64,000 bases of DNA, taken from Kitasatospora sp. NBC_01246 (GTDB lineage Bacteria > Actinomycetota > Actinomycetes > Streptomycetales > Streptomycetaceae). The stretch is from contig NZ_CP108484.1 in the NCBI RefSeq assembly GCF_036226505.1, positions 7,721,501 to 7,785,500 of the forward strand, in the 5' to 3' direction. Both the position numbers and the translations under genes were made by a program. Under the pieces are notes generated by a model. The model saw only the letters and a list, made by a program, of their open reading frames with translations. It was not told where the DNA came from and did not search any database. The first letter of the stretch is position 1; each line of letters opens with the position of its first letter. Positions 17,531 to 25,369 of the stretch are shown here, one piece after another.

Positions 17531-17609
17531 GGGATGGCTCCGGTTCTCTGGTTGGTGTTGGTGAGGGGTGGTGTGGGTGAGGGGTTCTGCGGGAGTGCCT
17601 GACGACGGT

Positions 17610-18575
17610 TCAGGCGCGTACGGCGGCGGAGTGGTTCGCGGGCCGCTCGCCGTCCCGCGCGGGTTCCGGGCCGGTCGGGTCTGCGGGGTCGGTCGGGTCG
17701 GCCGGGGCCGCGGCGGTGCGGGGTCGCTGGGTCTGGGCGGCGACCAGCGAACCGAGCACGATCACCGCGCCGAGCCCCTGGACGGGGGTGAGGTTCTGTC
17801 CGAGGACGAGCCAGCCGAGGGCGGTGGCGACCACCGGGCTGAGCAGTCCCAGGAAGGTGACCGAGGTGGCGGGCAGCGCCCGGATGCCGCGGAGCCAGAG
17901 CGCGTACGACAGGGCCGCGCCGATCAGGCCGAGGTAGCCGTAGCCGAGCAGGTTGTCGCCGGTGAGGTGGGAGGGCGGGGCGCCCTCGACGACGAGGGCG
18001 ACGGGCAGCAGCAGCAGTCCGCCCGCGGTGAGCTGCCAGCCGGTGGTGGCGAGCAGTGGTGCCGGTGAGGTCCAGCGCTTGGAGAGGACGACGCCGGTGG
18101 CCATCACGACCGCGCCGCCGAGCGCGGCCACGACCCCGAGGGCGTCGAGCTGGGCGCCGGCGCGCAGGACCAGCAGGCTGACGCCGGCGATCCCGGCGAT
18201 GCCGGAGAGGAGGGTGCGCAGTGAGAGCCGGTCACCGAGCAGACCGGCCGAGAGCCCGGCGGCGATCAGCGGCTGGACGGCGCCGACGGTGGCCGCGACC
18301 CCGCCCGGCAGTCGGTAGGCGGCGATGAAGAGCAGGGCGAAGAACGCGCCGATGTTGAGCGCGCCCAGGACCAGTGAGCGCCACCACCAACTGCCCTTCG
18401 GGAGCCGGCGGGTGAGGGCGATGAGCAGCAGCCCGGCGGGCAGGGCGCGGATCACCCCGGCGAGCAGCGGGCGGCCGGGCGGGAGCAGTTCGGTGGTGAC
18501 GAGGTAGGTCGAACCCCAGATGGCGGGGGCCAGCGCGGTCAGCAGGACGATTCCGAGTCGTCGATTCCTTAGCAC
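17610..18575 (-). CDS. EamA/DMT-family exporter (pair 2)
   Basis: A 321-residue ten-helix transporter, paralogous to the one at 9150. Shared features are the APxxWG start, LRALPAGLLLIALTRRLPKG and WWWRSLVLGALN. GTG at 18575 is chosen because it matches the paralog's start and lies at the centre of an operator palindrome exactly as there. The longer start at 18596 would add a TTA leucine codon and non-conserved residues. The tail after residue 285 is an Asp/Pro/Thr-rich linker. The divergent MarR at 18674 is the likely regulator and the NmrA-like gene follows in the operon. Confidence 0.87.
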   Translation of the reverse strand: MLRNRRLGIVLLTALAPAIWGSTYLVTTELLPPGRPLLAGVIRALPAGLLLIALTRRLPKGSWWWRSLVLGALNIGAFFALLFIAAYRLPGGVAATVGAVQPLIAAGLSAGLLGDRLSLRTLLSGIAGIAGVSLLVLRAGAQLDALGVVAALGGAVVMATGVVLSKRWTSPAPLLATTGWQLTAGGLLLLPVALVVEGAPPSHLTGDNLLGYGYLGLIGAALSYALWLRGIRALPATSVTFLGLLSPVVATALGWLVLGQNLTPVQGLGAVIVLGSLVAAQTQRPRTAAAPADPTDPADPTGPEPARDGERPANHSAAVRA

Positions 18576-18653
18576 TAAGCCAATGTATCTCAGCACTAAG
18601 GCATCTCGGGGCGGCGTCGGCCGTTCGGTCGTGTGAGGTATCTCACCGCTAAG
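18568..18653. promoter_or_regulatory. Three MarR operator palindromes
   Basis: CTTAG-CA-CTAAG (18568-18579, perfect), CTCAG-CA-CTAAG (18589-18600) and CTCAC-CG-CTAAG (18642-18653) lie in the divergent gap. The first two are 21 bp apart, as in pair 1. The second and third share a longer context, TATCTCA-N2-(G/A)CTAAGGCATC. The first palindrome holds the exporter GTG at its centre on the minus strand. Confidence 0.7.
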
Positions 18654-18673
18654 GCATCGTTTAGGCTGGGGGC

Positions 18674-19171
18674 GTGGCAGATCATGTGGACCGGCTGGTC
18701 AAGCAGTGGGGCGCCGAGCGCCCCGACCTCGACGTCTCCCCGATGGAGGTGATCGGCCGGCTGAAACGGCTCACCTACCTGGTGGAGGCCGAGCTCAAGC
18801 GGAACTTCGCCACCCACGGTCTGGACGCCCCCTCCTTCGACGTCCTCGCCACCCTGCGCCGCAGCGGCCCGCCCTACCGCCTCACCCCGACCGGCCTGAT
18901 GCGGACCGCGATGGTCACCTCCGGTGCCATCAGCCAGCGGCTCGACCGGCTGGAGGCCCGCGGTCTGGTCACCCGCACCCCCAGCGGCTCCGACGGGCGG
19001 AGCCGGGACGTCGAACTGACCCCCGAGGGCCGCGCCCTGGTCGACCGGGCGCTCCCGGACCACCTGGTCACCGAACGGCGGCTGCTGGCCGGCCTGGACG
19101 AGCGGCAGACCGAGGCGCTGATCGACGCCCTGCGAACCCTCCTCGCCTCCCTCGGGGACAGCCCGGAGTAG
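18674..19171 (+). CDS. MarR-family regulator (pair 2)
   Basis: A 165-residue winged-helix repressor with RPDLDVSPMEVIGRLKRLTY, then APSFDVLATLRRSG, then MVTSGAISQRLDRLEARGLV (recognition helix), then RTPSGSDGRSRDVELTPEGR (wing). It is a paralog of the MarR at 8554 but has different recognition-helix residues (AISQRLD against AMTKRID), consistent with the different operator arms (CTTAG here, CTTCC there). The GTG start follows only a weak ribosome site. Confidence 0.88.
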   Translation: MADHVDRLVKQWGAERPDLDVSPMEVIGRLKRLTYLVEAELKRNFATHGLDAPSFDVLATLRRSGPPYRLTPTGLMRTAMVTSGAISQRLDRLEARGLVTRTPSGSDGRSRDVELTPEGRALVDRALPDHLVTERRLLAGLDERQTEALIDALRTLLASLGDSPE

Positions 19172-19252
19172 CACAACCGGGACCGGGGCGGGACCGGGAC
19201 CGGGGTGGGACCGGGGCGCCACCGGCCCCGGGCGGCAACGGCAGCCGGACGG

Positions 19253-20182
19253 TCAGGGGTTGACCGCCACCGCCTTGAAGAAGGTGTAGTGGAACGTCCC
19301 GCCCTCCTCCGCCGTGCGCCGCAGGTCGGCGATGCCGCGGTCGAACGCGGCCGCGGTGCTGAGCCCCGCGGCGAGGGCGTCGGCGCGCACGGACTCGACC
19401 ATCGCGACGAAGGTCCGCCGGGTGAACCCCTCCACCAGCGCCGGCCGGCTGTCGTCCACCGAGACGGTGAGCGGGCGGACGGCGATGTCCCGGAAGCCCG
19501 CGGCCGCCAGGACGGGGTGCAGCCGGCGGCCGAGGAGCGCGTCGCCGCCCGCGTCGGCCTGGAGCCGGACCAGGTGGTCCACGGTCGCCCGCGCGGCGGC
19601 GCTGTCCGGGTGGAAGAACGTCGACCCGTGGTCCCCCTCGATCACCGTGACGGTGCCGCCGGGCCGCAGCACCCGCCGCAGCGCGGTCAGCGCGGCCGAC
19701 GGATCCGCCAGGTGCTCCAGCACGAAGCAGACGAAGAGGTGGTCGAACGAGTCGTCCGGAAAGGGCAGTTCGTGCAGGTCCCCGTGGTGCCAGGTCACCT
19801 GCGCGCCGGGCGCCTGCGCTGCCACCCGGGCGCGGGCCTGGGCGAGCGAGTCGGCCGAGATGTCGGCGGCCGTCAGCTCCGCGCCCGGGCTGGACGCCAG
19901 CAGGTGCACGGTCTGCGCCCCGACGCCGCAGCCCGCCTCCAGGACCCGGCTGCCCGCCGGGTAGGCCGTACCGGCGTGCAGCAGTTCGGCGAGGGTGTCG
20001 GCCTGGTCGCCCAGCCGCAGCGCCTCGGTGGGCGAGTAGCCGTGGACGTAGGAGTGCTCGCCGGCCTGTTCACCGCCCCGCTCGTGGGCGTGTGCGCGGG
20101 GCCGGCGGTCGTCGTGCGGGAGCGGGGTGCTCGCCCGTCCGGCGGTGGGGGCTGCTGCGGTGTCCGTCGTCTCCGTGGTCAT
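19253..20182 (-). CDS. Class I SAM-dependent methyltransferase
   Basis: A 309-residue enzyme. SAM motif I is VLEAGCGVGAQTVHLL near residue 80. It is followed by LTAADISADSL (ribose-binding acid), WHHGDLHELPFPDDSFDHLF, then VLEHLADPSAAL and LRPGGTVTVIEGDHG. The first 40 residues are a His-rich, poorly conserved leader. The substrate is unknown. It faces a MocR regulator with only 29 bp between starts, so that regulator probably controls it. Confidence 0.85.
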   Translation of the reverse strand: MTTETTDTAAAPTAGRASTPLPHDDRRPRAHAHERGGEQAGEHSYVHGYSPTEALRLGDQADTLAELLHAGTAYPAGSRVLEAGCGVGAQTVHLLASSPGAELTAADISADSLAQARARVAAQAPGAQVTWHHGDLHELPFPDDSFDHLFVCFVLEHLADPSAALTALRRVLRPGGTVTVIEGDHGSTFFHPDSAAARATVDHLVRLQADAGGDALLGRRLHPVLAAAGFRDIAVRPLTVSVDDSRPALVEGFTRRTFVAMVESVRADALAAGLSTAAAFDRGIADLRRTAEEGGTFHYTFFKAVAVNP

Positions 20183-20211
20183 GACCCCACCCTGGCCCGC
20201 ACAATGGCCCG

Positions 20212-21705
20212 GTGAACAGGTCCAAAGTGACGCCCGCTCAGGGGTCCATAACCGCCGGTGCGGACTTCCTCCAGCTCGACGCCGCCGACGCCCCGCCCGG
20301 CGGCCTCGGCGACTGGCTGGCCCACCGCCTGCGCGAGGCGATCTCGGACGGCCGGCTCCCGGCGGGCAGCCGCGTGCCCGCGACCCGGGTGCTGGCAGCG
20401 GAGCTGCGGATCTCCCGGGGGGTCGTCACCGACGCGTACCGGCGCCTCACCGAGGAGGGCCGGCTCGCCGGTCGGGGGCGCGGCGGCACGGTCGTCCTCG
20501 CCGCGGCCGTCTCCGTACCGCCGCCGCCGTTCGTGACCCCGGTGCCGGCCGCGCCGGAGCCCGCCCTGTTCGCGGCCGACCCCGTCCCCGCCAGCTTCGA
20601 CGCGCTGCGGGCCGCGCCCGCCCGGATCGACCTCTCGCCCGGCGTGCCCGACCTCGCCGCCTTCCCCCGGGCCGCCTGGCTCCGGGCCGAACGCGCCGTC
20701 CTCGACGCGCTCCCCGCCCACGAGTTCGGCTACGGCGACCCGAGGGGCAGCGCCGCGCTGCGCCGGGCCGTCGCCCGCTGGCTGGCCCGCAACCGCGGCA
20801 TCGGCGCCGACCCCGACGAGGTGCTGATCGTCGCGGGCGCCGCCCAGGCCCTCGCCCTGCTCGGCCAGGTCTTCGGCCGGGCGGGGATCAGCGAGGTCGC
20901 CGTCGAGGACCCGGGCTCGCTCGGCACCCGCCAGCACCTCGGCCACTGGCTCCGCGCCACCCCGCCCGTCCCGGTCGACGCGGAGGGCATCCGGGTCGAC
21001 GCACTGCGCGCCACCGGCGCCCCGGCCGTGCTGCTCACCCCCGCCCACCAGTTCCCGACCGGCGTGGTGCTCGGTGGCCGGCGCCGCCGCGAACTGCTGC
21101 ACTGGGCCGGCGAGGGCGGTCTGGTGATCGAGGACGACTACGACGCCGAGCACCGGTACGACCGCCCGCCGGTGCCCGCCCTGCGCGCGGTCCTCCCCGA
21201 GCAGGTCTGCTACATGGGCAGCGTCTCCAAGCTGCTCGCCCCCGCGCTGCGGACGGGGTGGCTGCTCGTCCCGCCCCGCTACCGCGAGGCCGCCCTCGCG
21301 GCCAAGCGCTTCGCCGACCTCGGCAATCCCGTGCTGCCCCAGCTGGTGCTGGCCCGGCTGATGGACTCCGGCGAGCTGGAGCGGCACCTGCGCCTGCTGC
21401 GGCCCCGGCACCGGCGCCGCCGGGACGCGATGATCGCCGCGATCGGCGCGCACCTGCCGGGGGCCGTCGTGCACGGCGCCGCGGCCGGGCTGCACCTGAT
21501 GGTCAACTTCCCGGCCGGGCTCGGCTGCGGAGACGCCGAACTCGCCACCGCGGCGCTCGCGCACGGCGTCAAGGTGCAGCCGCTCTCCTGGCACGCCCGG
21601 CTGCCGCACCCGCCCGGGCTCGTCCTCGGTTACGCGGCGGGCACGCCGGGCGGGATCGAGGAGGGCATCGCCGTCCTGGGCCGGCTGCTGCGCGGGCCGA
21701 GGTGA
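20212..21705 (+). CDS. MocR-type GntR/aminotransferase regulator
   Basis: A 497-residue fusion regulator. The N-terminal GntR winged helix (about 28-95) contains LREAISDGRLPAGSRVPATR and LRISRGVVTDAYRRL. The C-terminal fold-type I aminotransferase domain carries GYGDPRGSAALRRAVARWL, then VIEDDYDAEHRYD, then the PLP lysine in MGSVSKLLAPALRTGWL (about residue 340). Such proteins sense PLP or amino compounds. GTG at 20212 is used. Direct repeats GGTCCAAA (20219-20226) and GGTCCATA (20243-20250), 24 bp apart, lie just inside the reading frame, so the true start may be later or the operator overlaps the gene. Confidence 0.85.
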   Translation: MNRSKVTPAQGSITAGADFLQLDAADAPPGGLGDWLAHRLREAISDGRLPAGSRVPATRVLAAELRISRGVVTDAYRRLTEEGRLAGRGRGGTVVLAAAVSVPPPPFVTPVPAAPEPALFAADPVPASFDALRAAPARIDLSPGVPDLAAFPRAAWLRAERAVLDALPAHEFGYGDPRGSAALRRAVARWLARNRGIGADPDEVLIVAGAAQALALLGQVFGRAGISEVAVEDPGSLGTRQHLGHWLRATPPVPVDAEGIRVDALRATGAPAVLLTPAHQFPTGVVLGGRRRRELLHWAGEGGLVIEDDYDAEHRYDRPPVPALRAVLPEQVCYMGSVSKLLAPALRTGWLLVPPRYREAALAAKRFADLGNPVLPQLVLARLMDSGELERHLRLLRPRHRRRRDAMIAAIGAHLPGAVVHGAAAGLHLMVNFPAGLGCGDAELATAALAHGVKVQPLSWHARLPHPPGLVLGYAAGTPGGIEEGIAVLGRLLRGPR

Positions 21706-21808
21706 CGGGCCGTGGAGGCGCCCGGGGCCGGGGGAAGGCGGGTGCCGTCCGCCGTGCCGGTCGGCCGCCACCCCGGTAGCGTGGCGGACCGGGCGGGCAC
21801 CTCGCCCG

Positions 21809-21842
21809 GTCCGCCCGTACCCGTCCGCCCGTACCCGTCCGC
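21809..21842. repeat. 14-bp tandem repeat upstream of the GH3 gene
   Basis: GTCCGCCCGTACCC occurs twice perfectly and then partially, about 30 bp before the ATG of the lipoprotein gene. Confidence 0.8.
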
Positions 21843-21868
21843 ACTCGTCCCAGTCCCGGGGAGGCCCG

Positions 21869-23080
21869 ATGCCGTCGCTGCCGCGGACCGCCGGTGTCGT
21901 GCTCCCGGTGCTGCTGCTGACCGCGGCGGCCCTGGTGCCGGCCTGTTCGGCGCAGGGAGGGCAGCGACCGCCGTCGGCGGCGGAGAGGACCTCGTCGATG
22001 GCCACCGGTCCGGATGCCGCGTCGCCCACCACCGCGGGCTCCCCCTCGCCCACCGACCGGACCGCCGGTCTGGACTCCCGGCAGCTCGCCGGCCGGCGGA
22101 TCGTCTACTCCTACCCGGGCCCGACGCCGTCGCCCACCGTGCTCCGGGCTATCCGCGAGGGCCGGGCGGCCGGTGTCATCCTGTTCGGCGAGAACGTCAC
22201 CTCGCCGGAGCAACTCAAGTCAGCTGTCGGCGAGTTGCGGCAGGCCGCGGCCGAGGCGCCGGACCCCCGCCCGCTCCTGCTGCTGACCGACCAGGAGGGC
22301 GGTCAGGTGCGCCGCCTGCCCGGCGCGCCCGTGCTCTCCGCGCGCCGCACCGGGGCGTCGGCCGATCCCGTCGGCGAGGCCGCCCGATCGGGAGCCGGGG
22401 CGGCCCGCACGGTCGCGGACGCCGGCCTGAACGTCAACCTCGCCCCCGTCCTCGACGTCTACGACGCCCCGGACAACTTCATCGACCACCGCGAGCGCTC
22501 CTACGGCCAGGACCCGGCCTTCGTGGCCCGGCTGGGGAGCGCCTTCCTCACCGCCCAGCAGGACCTCGGCGTCGCCGCCACCGCCAAGCACTTCCCCGGC
22601 CTCGGCTCCGCCCCCGGGGGCCTGGACACCGACGAGGGCCCCGTCACCCTGCCCGTCCCCCTCGCCGACCTCCGGGCCCGGGGCGAGGAGCCGTACCGGG
22701 CCGCCATCGCCGCCGGGGTCCGGCTGGTGATGACCTCCTGGGCGGTCTACCCCGCCCTCGACCCCGACCGTCCGGCGGGTTTCTCCCCGGCCGTGGTCCA
22801 GGGCGAACTCCGCGACCGGCTGGGCTTCCGGGGCGTCACCGTCACCGACGCCCTGGAGGCCGGGGCCCTCGCCCCCTACGGCGACACCGGCGCCCGCGCC
22901 CTGGCCTCCGCCGGGGCGGGCATGGACCTGTTGCTCTGCTCCGCCCGCGACGCCGGCCAGGGCGAGGCCGCCGCGACCGCCCTCGCGACCGCCCTCGACG
23001 CGGGCGGCCTGGACCGGACGGCCTTCCTGGAGTCCGTCCGGCGGATCGACGCCCTCCGGGACTCGGTCGCCGGGAGCTGA
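21869..23080 (+). CDS. GH3 beta-N-acetylhexosaminidase-like lipoprotein
   Basis: A 403-residue protein. ATG at 21869 follows GGGGAGG. A signal ends in the lipobox LVPAC, with the cysteine at about 26. The GH3 barrel shows GVILFGENVTSPEQL, LLLTDQEGGQVRRLPG, VNLAPVLDV, AKHFPGLGS and the nucleophile aspartate in GVTVTDALEAGAL. NagZ enzymes have a catalytic Asp-Ser-His after the KHFPG loop. Here that place reads GGLDTDEGPV, with no histidine. The enzyme may therefore use another acid/base, as in other actinobacterial secreted GH3 lipoproteins, or may have another specificity. It is convergent with the deacetylase gene, 22 bp apart. Confidence 0.82.
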   Translation: MPSLPRTAGVVLPVLLLTAAALVPACSAQGGQRPPSAAERTSSMATGPDAASPTTAGSPSPTDRTAGLDSRQLAGRRIVYSYPGPTPSPTVLRAIREGRAAGVILFGENVTSPEQLKSAVGELRQAAAEAPDPRPLLLLTDQEGGQVRRLPGAPVLSARRTGASADPVGEAARSGAGAARTVADAGLNVNLAPVLDVYDAPDNFIDHRERSYGQDPAFVARLGSAFLTAQQDLGVAATAKHFPGLGSAPGGLDTDEGPVTLPVPLADLRARGEEPYRAAIAAGVRLVMTSWAVYPALDPDRPAGFSPAVVQGELRDRLGFRGVTVTDALEAGALAPYGDTGARALASAGAGMDLLLCSARDAGQGEAAATALATALDAGGLDRTAFLESVRRIDALRDSVAGS

Positions 23081-23102
23081 GCGGGAGCCGGGGGAGGGCG
23101 GC

Positions 23103-23819
23103 TCAGCCGTCCAGGAGGGTGCGCAGGTCCAGGATGCGGTAGCCGCGGTCGCGGACGGCGTCGATGATCAGGGGGAGCGCCTCGGCGTCCAGGCAGCGCC
23201 GCTCGGCGCTCGCGTCGGACGTGCCGACGTGGAGTTGGAGGATGGCGCCGGGGGCGAGGGCGGCGAGGGCGCGGTCGACGGCCCTGGCGGTGGTCATGCC
23301 GCCGGCGGTGCCGAGGTAGCCGTTGGTGTCGGTGGTGAACTCCAGGTCGGCGAAGCCGAGCGCGTTGACGTCGGCGATCCGCTGCGGCGTCGTCTCGCTG
23401 TAGGGGAAGCGGAAGAACGGCAGGGGGTCCGTCCCGGCGGCCTTGCGGATCGCGGTGTCGGCGCGCAGCACCTCGGCCCCGGCCTGCCGGGCGTCGAGCT
23501 CGGTGAACAGCGGGTGGCTGTACGAGTGGTTGCCGAGCCCGTGCCCGGCGGCCGCCATCGCGCGGACCGCGTCCGGGTGCCGCTCGGCGTACTGGCCGGT
23601 GGGGAAGAAGGTGGCCGGCGCCCCGCGCTCCCGCAGGGTGCTCAGCACGGTGTCCAGGCCGGTCTCGTCCCAGGCGGCGTTGAAGGTCAGGGCCAGGACG
23701 CGATCCCCGGTGGGGAGCAGGCGCACCTCCGCACCCATCAGCGGTGCGGGCACCGGCCGGGCGGCGACGAGGGCGAGGGCGGCGAGCACGGCGGCGAAGG
23801 TCGTGCGGAAGGGCTTCAC
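23103..23819 (-). CDS. Secreted polysaccharide deacetylase (NodB fold)
   Basis: About 238 residues from GTG at 23819, which opens directly on a signal peptide (VKPFRTTFAAVLAALALVAA). NodB motifs are ALTFNAAWDETG (motif 1), GNHSYSHPLF (metal histidines, motif 2), FFRFPYSET (motif 3), then AILQLHVG (motif 5). In motif 1 the usual TFDDG reads TFNAAWD, so the catalytic-base Asp position is Asn; a divergent subgroup with this pattern exists. It probably acts on wall polymers. Confidence 0.8.
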   Translation of the reverse strand: MKPFRTTFAAVLAALALVAARPVPAPLMGAEVRLLPTGDRVLALTFNAAWDETGLDTVLSTLRERGAPATFFPTGQYAERHPDAVRAMAAAGHGLGNHSYSHPLFTELDARQAGAEVLRADTAIRKAAGTDPLPFFRFPYSETTPQRIADVNALGFADLEFTTDTNGYLGTAGGMTTARAVDRALAALAPGAILQLHVGTSDASAERRCLDAEALPLIIDAVRDRGYRILDLRTLLDG

Positions 23820-24032
23820 GCCTGCCCAACGCGTCCGGACCGGGCGGGGCACGCGGCGCACCGCCGACCGGGTGTCCCGTGCGCCCGGACCCCGGGCGGC
23901 TCGGTCGGTCTCGGTCGGGACGGGCGGGGCGGCAGTGATCGCGCCATCGAAGGTCGATTTCTGGTCTGTTCAGGTTTTCCGGGGTGGATCACCACTCAGG
24001 TGTTCGAATCCCATGCCAGGGTTGAGGCATGG

Positions 24033-24056
24033 CACATGTGAAATGTCACATGTGAA
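24033..24056. promoter_or_regulatory. Overlapping palindromes before the secreted protein gene
   Basis: CACATGTGAA occurs as a direct repeat at 24033-24042 and 24047-24056. Each copy contains the perfect palindrome CACATGTG. The junction reads TGTGA-AATG-TCACA (24037-24050), a perfect inverted repeat resembling a CRP half-site pair but with spacing 4. It lies about 35 bp before the ATG. Confidence 0.55.
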
Positions 24057-24087
24057 TGAGTCGATGTTTCAGAAGACGGAGAATCCG

Positions 24088-24543
24088 ATGAACCGAATCG
24101 CTCTGCTCGCCGCCGGGGTCGCCGGGGCGGCGACCCTGCTGGCCGTTCCGGCGCAGGCCGGTGCCGCCACCACGACCGCCACCGGCACCGTCACCACCTG
24201 CGGTGCCTCCGGGCTGCAGGCCGGCCTGGCGACCAAGGTGTGCGTCGAGGTGACCGGTGACCAGGTCCAGCTGTACGGACAGGTCTCGCTGGCCGGTCCG
24301 CCGACCCCGGGCGGTCCCGCCCCGCAGACCAAGGAGCTGCTGACCACGCTGTCCGGTGAGGTCGTGGGCGGTGCCTCGCTCGGCTCGTCGAACGGGCGCA
24401 CGCTGTTCACCGCCAGCACGGTGCAGGTCCGTGGCGTCGGCGGTACGGTGCCCTGCGGGTCCACCGTCCACGGCAGCTTCGGCGTGGCGTCCTTCCCGTG
24501 GAACCCGGCTCCGGTGACCGTCGACGTGGTGGTGGCCTGCTAG
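24088..24543 (+). CDS. Small secreted protein, unknown family
   Basis: A 151-residue exported protein. ATG at 24088 has ACGGAGAA upstream and opens on a signal peptide ending near AQAGA (residue 25). The mature part is Gly/Thr/Val-rich and strand-like, with four cysteines (TTCGAS, KVCVEV, VPCGST and a terminal VVAC), implying two disulfides. No family was recognised. It is followed by a perfect 16-bp stem terminator. Confidence 0.7.
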   Translation: MNRIALLAAGVAGAATLLAVPAQAGAATTTATGTVTTCGASGLQAGLATKVCVEVTGDQVQLYGQVSLAGPPTPGGPAPQTKELLTTLSGEVVGGASLGSSNGRTLFTASTVQVRGVGGTVPCGSTVHGSFGVASFPWNPAPVTVDVVVAC

Positions 24544-24559
24544 GCGACGCGTGCGCGGC

Positions 24560-24598
24560 GGCCGGGCCCGGGGGTGGTGCGAACCCCCGGGCCCGGCC
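24560..24598 (+). terminator. 16-bp stem hairpin terminator
   Basis: GGCCGGGCCCGGGGGT and ACCCCCGGGCCCGGCC pair perfectly around a 7-base loop, 16 bases after the stop codon of the secreted protein gene. Confidence 0.88.
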
Positions 24599-24674
24599 AC
24601 CGCGTTTCCCGGGGGGCGCCCCGGGCTCGGCCCGGCGCGCCCCCGGGGTGCTCGGGCTCCGGATGATGATGACT

Positions 24675-24688
24675 TGAAGAAATCTTCA
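24675..24688. promoter_or_regulatory. Candidate ArsR operator
   Basis: TGAAGA-AA-TCTTCA is a perfect inverted repeat in an AT-richer island about 100 bp before the ArsR start. It fits autoregulation by an ArsR/SmtB dimer. Confidence 0.55.
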
Positions 24689-24788
24689 TCTGTCAGGATG
24701 ATGCTTCCCGGTCGTGGCGGCCGGGGCACGGCCCCGCCGGCGCGGGCGTGCACACCGGCACCACCGAGCAGCAGGGAGCGAGCGGACG

Positions 24789-25163
24789 ATGGCGGTCCCG
24801 CTGTACCAGGCCAAGGCGGAGTTCTTCCGCACCCTCGGGCACCCCGTCCGGATCCGGGTCCTGGAGCTGCTCCAGGACGGGCCGCGGCCGGTGCGCGAAC
24901 TGCTGGCCGAGATCGGGATCGAGCCGTCCAACCTCTCCCAGCAGCTCGCCGTACTGCGCCGCACCCGGCTGGTCACGGCCACCCGTGAGGGCAACACCGT
25001 GGTGTACGCGCTGAGCACGCCGGACGTCGCCGAACTCCTGCGGGCCGCCCGGCGGATCCTCACCGACCTGATCACCGACCAGGGCGCGCTGCTCACGGAG
25101 CTCCGGGGGCCGGACGCCGCCGGGGCGCCGGGCCCCCGTGCCGAGCGGGTGACGAGCGGATGA
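24789..25163 (+). CDS. ArsR-family transcriptional regulator
   Basis: A 124-residue winged-helix protein. ATG at 24789 is preferred to an upstream in-frame start because an AGGGAG site precedes it and the family begins at this point. Domain marks are FFRTLGHPVRIRVLELLQDG, then PSNLSQQLAVLRRTRLV (recognition helix), then REGNTVVYALSTPDV (wing). The Cys-Val-Cys metal site of arsenic and cadmium sensors is absent, so it senses something else. Its stop overlaps an ATG (ATGA at 25160) leading into the next small gene. Confidence 0.85.
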   Translation: MAVPLYQAKAEFFRTLGHPVRIRVLELLQDGPRPVRELLAEIGIEPSNLSQQLAVLRRTRLVTATREGNTVVYALSTPDVAELLRAARRILTDLITDQGALLTELRGPDAAGAPGPRAERVTSG

Positions 25164-25237
25164 CGGCCGTCCGGCCCGACGCCGCCGCCCGGCCGTCCGA
25201 TCGCGCACCCGGCCCCCGACCGAAGGAGAACCCGGCC

Positions 25238-25369
25238 ATGGCCAGCGGCACCAGCGACGAGAAGAGCAGGCGCAGGGCGATGCTGATCCGCGCGGGCATC
25301 TACATCTTCGCCACCCACCTGTTCGCCGGGTTCGTGCTCCTGCTGTTCACCCTCGGCGACCGTCACTGA
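25238..25369 (+). CDS. DUF6126-like single-helix peptide
   Basis: A 43-residue membrane peptide. ATG at 25238 follows GAAGGAG. A basic N-terminus (DEKSRRRAMLIR) is followed by one hydrophobic helix (AGIYIFATHLFAGFVLLLFT) and ends LGDRH, the pattern of DUF6126 proteins in streptomycetes. Function is unknown. Its last 23 bases overlap the 3' end of the convergent fusion gene. An ATG at 25160 coupled to the ArsR stop is an alternative start. Confidence 0.65.
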   Translation: MASGTSDEKSRRRAMLIRAGIYIFATHLFAGFVLLLFTLGDRH

